Shown here: one piece after another, positions 6,545-10,973 of the stretch
Numbering within the stretch: position 1 is the first letter of the stretch
Layout: every line of letters begins with the position of its first letter
Origin: an uncultured Actinomyces sp.
GTDB taxonomy: Bacteria; Actinomycetota; Actinomycetes; Actinomycetales; Actinomycetaceae
Assembly: GCA_937926415.1 (NCBI GenBank)
Contig: CALBAF010000019.1
Location: forward strand, 1 to 10,973
DNA: 10,973 nucleotides
Direction: 5' to 3'
The notes under the pieces: generated by a model
Database searches by the model: none
The model's input: the letters and a program-made list of their open reading frames with translations, nothing else
Told to the model about the DNA's origin: nothing
Translations under genes and position numbers: made by a program

Positions 6545-6696
6545 GTGGGATCCCTAACACGAGCAATTCTCGAGGAAACAACCGCTGACAGGAGCGCATC
6601 CACAACGCAGGGCTACAATCCGCCGATCTGTCAAACCATTGGCTTACGCCGGCACCCACAACGCGATACCACGCACTGAATCCACCAATAGACACG

Positions 6697-6730
6697 ATGA
6701 GGGGGAGGACCGCCGGGTCCTCCCCCTCAT
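6697..6730 (-). terminator. Perfect 15-bp hairpin ending ettA
   Basis: ATGAGGGGGAGGACC (6697-6711) pairs with GGTCCTCCCCCTCAT (6716-6730) without mismatch around a four-base GCCG loop. It begins ten bases after the ettA stop. No T-run follows on either strand. It also shields the EIIB-malQ promoter downstream from read-through. Between the hairpin and that promoter (about 6545-6696) I see no further gene or signal. Confidence 0.85.
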
Positions 6731-6740
6731 ACGCTGCGAA

Positions 6741-8423
6741 TCAGTCGCGCGTCAGCTTGCGGTGCGTCACGCGGTGAGGGTTCGCGGCAGCCTCGCCCAG
6801 GCGAGCCACCTTGTTCTTCTCGTACGCCTCGAAGTTGCCCTCGAACCAGTACCAGTTATCGGGAGCCTCTTCAGTGCCCTCCCACGCGAGGATGTGGGTG
6901 GCGACACGGTCGAGGAACCAGCGGTCGTGGGTGACGACGACGGCGCAGCCGGGGAACGCAAGGAGCGCGTTTTCCAGCGAGCCGAGGGTCTCGACGTCAA
7001 GGTCGTTGGTCGGCTCATCCAGCAGCAGGAGGTTGCCGCCCTGCTTGAGGGTGAGCGCCAGGTTCAGGCGGTTGCGCTCACCGCCGGACAGGACGCCGGC
7101 AGGCTTCTGCTGATCCGGGCCCTTGAAGCCGAAAGCGGAGACGTAGGCGCGCGAGGGCATTTCAACGTTGCCGACCTGGATGAAGTCCAGACCGTCCGAG
7201 ACGACCTCCCACAGAGTCTTGTCCGGGTCGATGCCGGCGCGAGACTGATCGACGTAGCTGATCTTGACGGTTTCGCCGATCGTCAGCTCGCCGCCATCGA
7301 GGGGCTCGAGGCCGACGATCGTCTTGAACAGCGTGGTCTTGCCGACGCCGTTGGGACCGATGACGCCGACGATGCCGTTACGCGGCAGCGAGAAGGACAG
7401 GCCGTTGATGAGCGAGCGATCGCCGAAGCCCTTCTGAAGATCCTTGGCCTCGATGACGACGCTACCCAGGCGCGGACCCGGCGGGATCTGGATTTCCTCG
7501 AAGTCGAGCTTGCGGGTCCGTTCAGCCTCGGCGGCCATCTCCTCATAGCGAGCCAGACGGGCCTTCGACTTGGCCTGGCGGCCCTTCGCGTTGGAGCGAA
7601 CCCACTCAAGTTCTTCCTTGAGGCGCTTGGCCAGCTTGGCATCCTTCTGCCCCTGGACGGACAGACGCTTTTCCTTCGTCTCCAAGTAAGTGGAGTAGTT
7701 GCCCTCGTAGGGGTACAGGTGACCGCGGTCGACCTCGGCGATCCAGCCGGCGACATGGTCGAGGAAGTAGCGGTCGTGGGTCACGGCGATGACCGCGCCC
7801 GGGTAGGACGCGAGGTGCTTCTCGAGCCAGAGCACGCTCTCGGCGTCGAGATGGTTCGTAGGCTCGTCAAGGAGCAGCAGGTCGGGGGCCTCGATGAGGA
7901 GCTTGCACAGCGCCACGCGGCGGCGCTCACCACCGGAGAGGACGGACACCGGCTGGTCCGGCGGCGGGCAGCGCAGGGCATCCATCGCCTGATCGAGCTG
8001 CGAGTCGATATCCCACGCATTGGCGGCATCAATCTCGGTCTGAAGCTTGCCCATCTCCTCCATCAGAGCATCGAAGTCGGCGTCAGGGTTCGCCATCTCT
8101 TCGGAGATCTCGTTGAAGCGCGCGAGCTTGCCGAAAATCTCAGCGGCGCCCAGGCGGACGTTTTCAATGACGGTCTTCGTCTCATCGAGGACGGGCTCCT
8201 GCATGAGGATGCCGACGGTGTAACCGGGGGTCAGACGCGCCTCGCCATTGCTAGGCTCATCCAGGCCGGCCATGATCTTCAGGATCGAGGACTTACCGGC
8301 ACCGTTGGGGCCGACCATACCGATCTTGGCTCCCGGGAAGAAGCTCATGGTGACATCGTCGAGGATGACCTTGTCACCGATGGCCTTGCGGGCCTTGATC
8401 ATCTGATAAATAAACTCCGCCAC
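6741..8423 (-). CDS. ettA: Energy-dependent translational throttle protein EttA (ABC-F)
   Basis: A 560-residue soluble protein with two ATP-binding cassettes and no membrane segments. It binds the ribosomal E site and gates the first elongation step according to the ATP/ADP level. The first cassette has G38-P-N-G-A-G-K-S, L162-S-G-G-E and catalytic Glu187 in D-E-P-T-N-H-L-D. The second has G-P-N-G-V-G-K362-T, L445-S-G-G-E and Glu470 in D-E-P-T-N-D-L-D. Glu470 has the same number as in E. coli EttA, and Glu187 differs by one. The acidic arm inserted at about 95-140, the charged linker (K-G-R-Q-A-K-S-K-A-R-L-A-R-Y), and P-G-P-R-L-G identify EttA rather than Uup or a resistance ABC-F. The start is GTG 8423 with CGGAG four bases upstream. 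It appears monocistronic, with its own hairpin terminator. Confidence 0.97.
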   Translation of the reverse strand: MAEFIYQMIKARKAIGDKVILDDVTMSFFPGAKIGMVGPNGAGKSSILKIMAGLDEPSNGEARLTPGYTVGILMQEPVLDETKTVIENVRLGAAEIFGKLARFNEISEEMANPDADFDALMEEMGKLQTEIDAANAWDIDSQLDQAMDALRCPPPDQPVSVLSGGERRRVALCKLLIEAPDLLLLDEPTNHLDAESVLWLEKHLASYPGAVIAVTHDRYFLDHVAGWIAEVDRGHLYPYEGNYSTYLETKEKRLSVQGQKDAKLAKRLKEELEWVRSNAKGRQAKSKARLARYEEMAAEAERTRKLDFEEIQIPPGPRLGSVVIEAKDLQKGFGDRSLINGLSFSLPRNGIVGVIGPNGVGKTTLFKTIVGLEPLDGGELTIGETVKISYVDQSRAGIDPDKTLWEVVSDGLDFIQVGNVEMPSRAYVSAFGFKGPDQQKPAGVLSGGERNRLNLALTLKQGGNLLLLDEPTNDLDVETLGSLENALLAFPGCAVVVTHDRWFLDRVATHILAWEGTEEAPDNWYWFEGNFEAYEKNKVARLGEAAANPHRVTHRKLTRD

Positions 8424-8599
8424 GTTACTCCGTTCGGGTGGTTCGGGGCGCGCCCTCGCGCGCGTGTTCCCCCCTATGGTACCGACCCCGCACGCGCCAG
8501 TGAGCCACGCAGCGGGACGCTAAGGGCGGTGATCCTCATCTCAGCACCATTTTTCGTGAATTCGCCGCTCCCGCTCCTCGCAAGGGTTCCACGCTGGTT

Positions 8600-8656
8600 A
8601 CGGATGCGTAGCGATTTACCGAAAACTATTCCAGTTTTTAAAAAACGCATGCGTAG
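8600..8656. repeat. Two copies of a 12-bp element, 45 bp apart
   Basis: ACGGATGCGTAG (8600-8611) and ACGCATGCGTAG (8645-8656) differ at one base and lie in the same direction on either side of the AT-rich palindromes. The 45-bp separation is a little over four helical turns, so both would lie on nearly the same face. They may be paired protein sites; no known regulator is recognised. Confidence 0.4.
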
Positions 8657-8730
8657 GTTTGATTTTTAAGACAAACTTTGAAGTACTCGGGGAAGACTAT
8701 CTCCCCTGTCAAACACGAGGAAGACCCAAC

Positions 8731-8736
8731 AGGAGG
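8731..8736 (+). promoter_or_regulatory. Ribosome binding site that decides the birA start
   Basis: AGGAGG lies four bases before ATG 8741. The frame stays open upstream to an ATG at 8678, but that start has no ribosome site and would add 21 residues unlike the family, so 8741 is preferred. Confidence 0.8.
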
Positions 8737-8740
8737 TAGC

Positions 8741-9625
8741 ATGCAGCGCACAACACTCATCCCCATTGCGGGCGTTCACTCACCCGTCTATCACGTCAGT
8801 GACACGTCCTCCACCCTCGATCTCGCAGCAGTCCTCCTCACCGACACGACGACCGCCACTCCCCACCTGACAACGATCATCGCCGATAGCCAAAGCGCTG
8901 GCCGCGGTCGCCTCGGGCGCACGTGGACAGCTCCGGATGGTCAGGCTCTCCTCGCCTCCACCATCGTCTCCCTCCCCACCTCATTCCCCACCGAGATGCT
9001 CGGCTGGCTCGTGCACGCGTGTGCACTCTCCGTGCGCGACGCACTCTCCCCCCGTCTGACGCCCCTCGGCCACACCGTTTCTCTCAAGTGGCCCAACGAC
9101 GTGCTCGTCGACGGCGAGCGCAAAATCTGCGGCATCCTCGCCCAACTCGCCCCAGCCTCGTCCCCGTTTACGACGAGCGCGATTCTCGGCTACGGCATCA
9201 ACATCGCCCAGGACGCGGATCATCTCGCTACCCCGCAGGCCACCTCCCTCTACGTCGAGGGCGACGTCGAGGCCGGAGCCGATCCCACCTCCGTCTCCCA
9301 CACCCTGCTTGCCCAGATCCTTACCGGACTCGACTCTCGCATCCAAGGCCTCGTCACCCATGGAAACGCGCAAGATTGCGGACTAGCTGACGAGGCCGCG
9401 AACGCACTGCCACTTCTGGGGACGCGCATCGCACTGGCGAAACCGACGGATCCGCATGGCCACCCGGTGATGGAGGGCGTTGCCCTGGGGCTGAGCCCGA
9501 CTGGCTCTCTCCTCGTGCGTACGGACGATGGGCGTACTCACGACATTAATGCCGGGGATGTCCTGGCTACTGGAATTCCTCTGACAACCGTTCACGACAC
9601 CAAGGAGAAGCGTGCGAACAATTAA
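8741..9625 (+). CDS. birA: Biotin--[acetyl-CoA-carboxylase] ligase, group I (no DNA-binding domain)
   Basis: This 294-residue enzyme joins biotin and ATP to biotinyl-AMP and transfers biotin to a lysine of biotin carrier domains. Motifs: G54-R-G-R-L-G-R-T-W, the biotinyl-AMP loop; K116-W-P-N-D; E-R-K128-I-C-G-I-L, with Lys128 matching the catalytic lysine; and G-Y-G-I-N-I, followed by the small C-terminal domain. The catalytic domain begins almost at the N-terminus, with no room for the helix-turn-helix of E. coli BirA, so it should not repress biotin genes itself. Its end overlaps the biotin carboxylase gene by 14 bases, linking the ligase with its likely substrate complex. The coding strand is strikingly poor in purines for its first 600 bases, unlike the next gene, but the protein shows no sign of damage. 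Confidence 0.95.
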   Translation: MQRTTLIPIAGVHSPVYHVSDTSSTLDLAAVLLTDTTTATPHLTTIIADSQSAGRGRLGRTWTAPDGQALLASTIVSLPTSFPTEMLGWLVHACALSVRDALSPRLTPLGHTVSLKWPNDVLVDGERKICGILAQLAPASSPFTTSAILGYGINIAQDADHLATPQATSLYVEGDVEAGADPTSVSHTLLAQILTGLDSRIQGLVTHGNAQDCGLADEAANALPLLGTRIALAKPTDPHGHPVMEGVALGLSPTGSLLVRTDDGRTHDINAGDVLATGIPLTTVHDTKEKRANN

Positions 9626-10973
9626 TCGAATCCTCGTCGCCAACCGTGGCGAAATCGCGCTGCGCGTGTGCCGCACGGCCACTGATATGGGCATCGCGAC
9701 GATCGCCGTCTATGCCGATCAGGACATGGCGGCGCCTCATACGCGCGAGGCCGACGAGGCTCTGTCCCTGGGTGGCGACGACGCGGCATCGACGTATCTG
9801 AACGGTGAGAAGATCCTGGCGATCGCGCTGGAGACGGGCGCGGATGCGATTCACCCGGGCTATGGGTTCCTGTCGGAGAACTCCGAGTTCGCGCGTGCCG
9901 TCGAGGATGCCGGTATCGCGTGGCTGGGTCCCGCGTCCTCCGTCATCGACGCACTGGGCGACAAGATTAAGGCCCGCCGCGTGGCTGAGGCGTGCGGCGT
10001 GGCTCCGGTTCCGGGTGTATCCGAGCCCGTGACGTCGCGCGAAGAGGTCGAGGCCTTCATCGCCTCCGCCGGTTACCCGGTCGTGCTCAAGCGCGCGGAC
10101 GGTGGCGGCGGACGAGGCATCAGCATCATCCGCTCGCAGGCTGACTTGGATCTGTTCTTCGCCCGTCACACGGACGCAGCCGACCTGGGCGCTCACTTCG
10201 TCGAGCGTTTCGTCGAGGTGGCTCGTCACGTGGAGACGCAGTCGGCGCGCGACGCCCTGGGTAACTTCCACGTCATCTCGACCCGTGACTGCTCGGTGCA
10301 GCGTCGCAACCAGAAGCTGGTCGAAGAGGCTCCCGCCCCGTTCCTGCCCGAGGGTGCGCACGAGACGCTCGTGAATGCGTCGCGCGCTCTGTTCGAGTAC
10401 GTCGACTACGTGGGCGTGGGCACGGTGGAGTTCCTGCTGGAGCCGGACGGCAACATCTGGTTCCTCGAGGTCAACCCGCGTCTGCAGGTCGAGCACCCAG
10501 TCTCCGAAGAGGTCACGGGAATCGACCTGGTGCGCGAGCAGATTCGTATCGCGCAGGGACTGCCACTCACCACTCCCCCGGAGCCTCGCGGCCACTCCTT
10601 CGAGTTCCGCGTGACGTCCGAGGACCCCTCGAAGGACCTGACCCCCACGGCTGGACGCCTCGATGAGGTGCACTGGCCACTGGGCCCGGGTATCCGCCTG
10701 GAGCTGGGCATCGATCAGGGTGACTCCGTGCAGACGGCGTTTGATTCCATGATCGCCAAGATCATCGTGACGGGCGCGGACCGCGAGCAGGCGCTCGCCC
10801 GGTCGCGTCGCGCGCTGGCTGAGTTCTCGGTGCAGGGCGTGGCCACTCCGGTCCCCGTGTACCAGGACATCATCAACGATCCCGACTTCTGCGGCGTGGG
10901 TGGATTCAACATCTCGACTCGTTGGTTCGAGACGACGTTCATGCCCCAGCACGACTACTCGGATCTGGCTGTG
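9612..10973 (+). CDS. Biotin carboxylase / acyl-CoA carboxylase alpha subunit, first 454 residues, cut by the window edge
   Basis: Biotin carboxylase uses ATP and bicarbonate to carboxylate carrier-bound biotin, the first step in making malonyl- or methylmalonyl-CoA. The N-terminus shows I-L-V-A-N-R-G-E-I-A. The ATP-grasp fold shows G-D-K118, K160 before G164-G-G-G-R-G, R-D-C-S-V-Q-R-R-N-Q-K with E-E-A-P-A-P, and E286-V-N-P-R290-L-Q-V-E-H. The C-terminal domain shows D-S-M-I-A-K. Spacing follows E. coli AccC to within two residues. The frame is open to the right edge. Since the 450-residue catalytic part is just complete, a carrier domain may follow, as in actinobacterial AccA3-type alpha subunits; this cannot be seen. 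The start is GTG 9612 with AAGGAG four bases upstream, inside the birA end. The bases R-A-D before the glycine loop and E-T-Q-S-A-R after R-H-V are slightly unusual. Acetyl- versus propionyl-CoA specificity cannot be told. Confidence 0.95.
   Translation, partial: MRTINRILVANRGEIALRVCRTATDMGIATIAVYADQDMAAPHTREADEALSLGGDDAASTYLNGEKILAIALETGADAIHPGYGFLSENSEFARAVEDAGIAWLGPASSVIDALGDKIKARRVAEACGVAPVPGVSEPVTSREEVEAFIASAGYPVVLKRADGGGGRGISIIRSQADLDLFFARHTDAADLGAHFVERFVEVARHVETQSARDALGNFHVISTRDCSVQRRNQKLVEEAPAPFLPEGAHETLVNASRALFEYVDYVGVGTVEFLLEPDGNIWFLEVNPRLQVEHPVSEEVTGIDLVREQIRIAQGLPLTTPPEPRGHSFEFRVTSEDPSKDLTPTAGRLDEVHWPLGPGIRLELGIDQGDSVQTAFDSMIAKIIVTGADREQALARSRRALAEFSVQGVATPVPVYQDIINDPDFCGVGGFNISTRWFETTFMPQHDYSDLAV

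Larger units (their letters stand above)
8424..8740. other. Divergent ettA-birA intergenic region with an AT-rich island
   Basis: These 317 bases hold no convincing gene. The ettA side is GC-rich, with the palindrome GGGCGCGCCC (8446-8455) in the presumed leader and a weak minus-strand TACCAT (8481-8476) as a possible -10. Then 8612-8680 falls to 22 G/C in 69 bases (32%). It contains AAAACT-N5-AGTTTT (8622-8638), GTTTTT-A-AAAAAC (8634-8646) and ACGCATGCGT (8645-8654), which adjoin or overlap one another. Closer to birA, GGGGA (8689-8693) and TCCCC (8702-8706) could form a weak hairpin in the leader. No convincing birA -10/-35 pair was found; TTGATT (8659-8664) is a possible -35 with a poor -10 at 8682. 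Confidence 0.5.

Noticed and set aside
6462..6695. A 77-codon minus-strand frame with one hydrophobic segment before the second EIIB
   Set aside because: It contains the promoter and palindrome of EIIB-malQ, uses rare codons such as TTA, CGA and AGG, and begins close to the ettA terminator with no ribosome site seen. A small membrane protein is not excluded but is unsupported.
8446..8455. GGGCGCGCCC palindrome in the ettA leader as a regulatory hairpin
   Set aside because: A self-complementary 10-mer has no loop and is frequent in GC-rich genomes; no further support.
6639..8669. A 676-codon open frame on the plus strand opposite ettA
   Set aside because: Same GC-bias artefact; the EttA motifs on the minus strand are complete, and the frame runs through the ettA terminator and the ettA-birA gap.
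8678..8740. Upstream start of birA adding 21 residues
   Set aside because: No ribosome site and no family resemblance in the added residues; AGGAGG directly before ATG 8741 is decisive.
9567..10952. A 461-codon open frame on the minus strand opposite the biotin carboxylase
   Set aside because: Antisense shadow; low-complexity Arg/His/Asp-rich translation, no domain, while the plus frame has the full biotin carboxylase motif set.

Overview
The window looks like chromosomal DNA of a high-GC Gram-positive bacterium (Actinobacteria). The evidence is strongly GC-biased third codon positions, frequent GTG/TTG starts, a leaderless-looking promoter, free-standing PTS EIIB and EIIA genes, and a short biotin ligase next to an acyl-CoA-carboxylase-type biotin carboxylase. 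An oral Actinomyces/Schaalia-type organism is my best guess from the general look of the proteins. No 16S or database search supports it. No rRNA, tRNA, CRISPR array, transposase or phage gene was seen. All genes look intact except the two cut by the window edges.

Layout. (1) 1-797, minus: N-terminal part of a GH3 beta-glucosidase-type hydrolase, running off the left edge. (2) 955-3116, plus: a HAD-IIB (Cof-type) phosphatase and an MFS transporter, joined by a 4-base GTGA overlap and probably transcribed from a leaderless promoter. (3) 3223-3923, plus: a stand-alone glucose-family PTS EIIB and an EIIA, joined by a 4-base TTGA overlap, with a 15-bp palindrome in front. (4) A large hairpin at 3935-3978 separates these from the converging unit. 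(5) 3996-6472, minus: a second stand-alone EIIB followed by malQ (4-alpha-glucanotransferase), driven by a good promoter whose -10 box lies inside a palindrome. (6) 6741-8423, minus: ettA, an ABC-F ribosome factor, ended by a perfect 15-bp hairpin. (7) 8424-8740: a divergent intergenic region with a 32% GC island and nested palindromes. (8) 8741-10973, plus: birA (biotin ligase without a DNA-binding domain), overlapping by 14 bases a biotin carboxylase gene that runs off the right edge.

How the genes may work together. The left two thirds is a carbohydrate region. It holds a beta-glucosidase, a sugar-phosphate-type phosphatase, an exporter-like permease, soluble PTS phosphocarrier proteins and amylomaltase. 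No PTS membrane subunit (EIIC) is present, so the EIIA and both EIIBs must serve one encoded elsewhere or have a regulatory role. The right third is housekeeping: EttA gates translation by energy state, and BirA attaches biotin to the carrier domain used by the neighbouring carboxylase, which supplies malonyl-CoA or related acyl-CoA units for lipid synthesis.

The clearest non-coding signals are the promoter with embedded operator before EIIB-malQ, the palindrome before EIIB-EIIA, and the AT-rich island between ettA and birA. I found no clearly new system. The split PTS arrangement around malQ and its two palindromes deserve the closest look.
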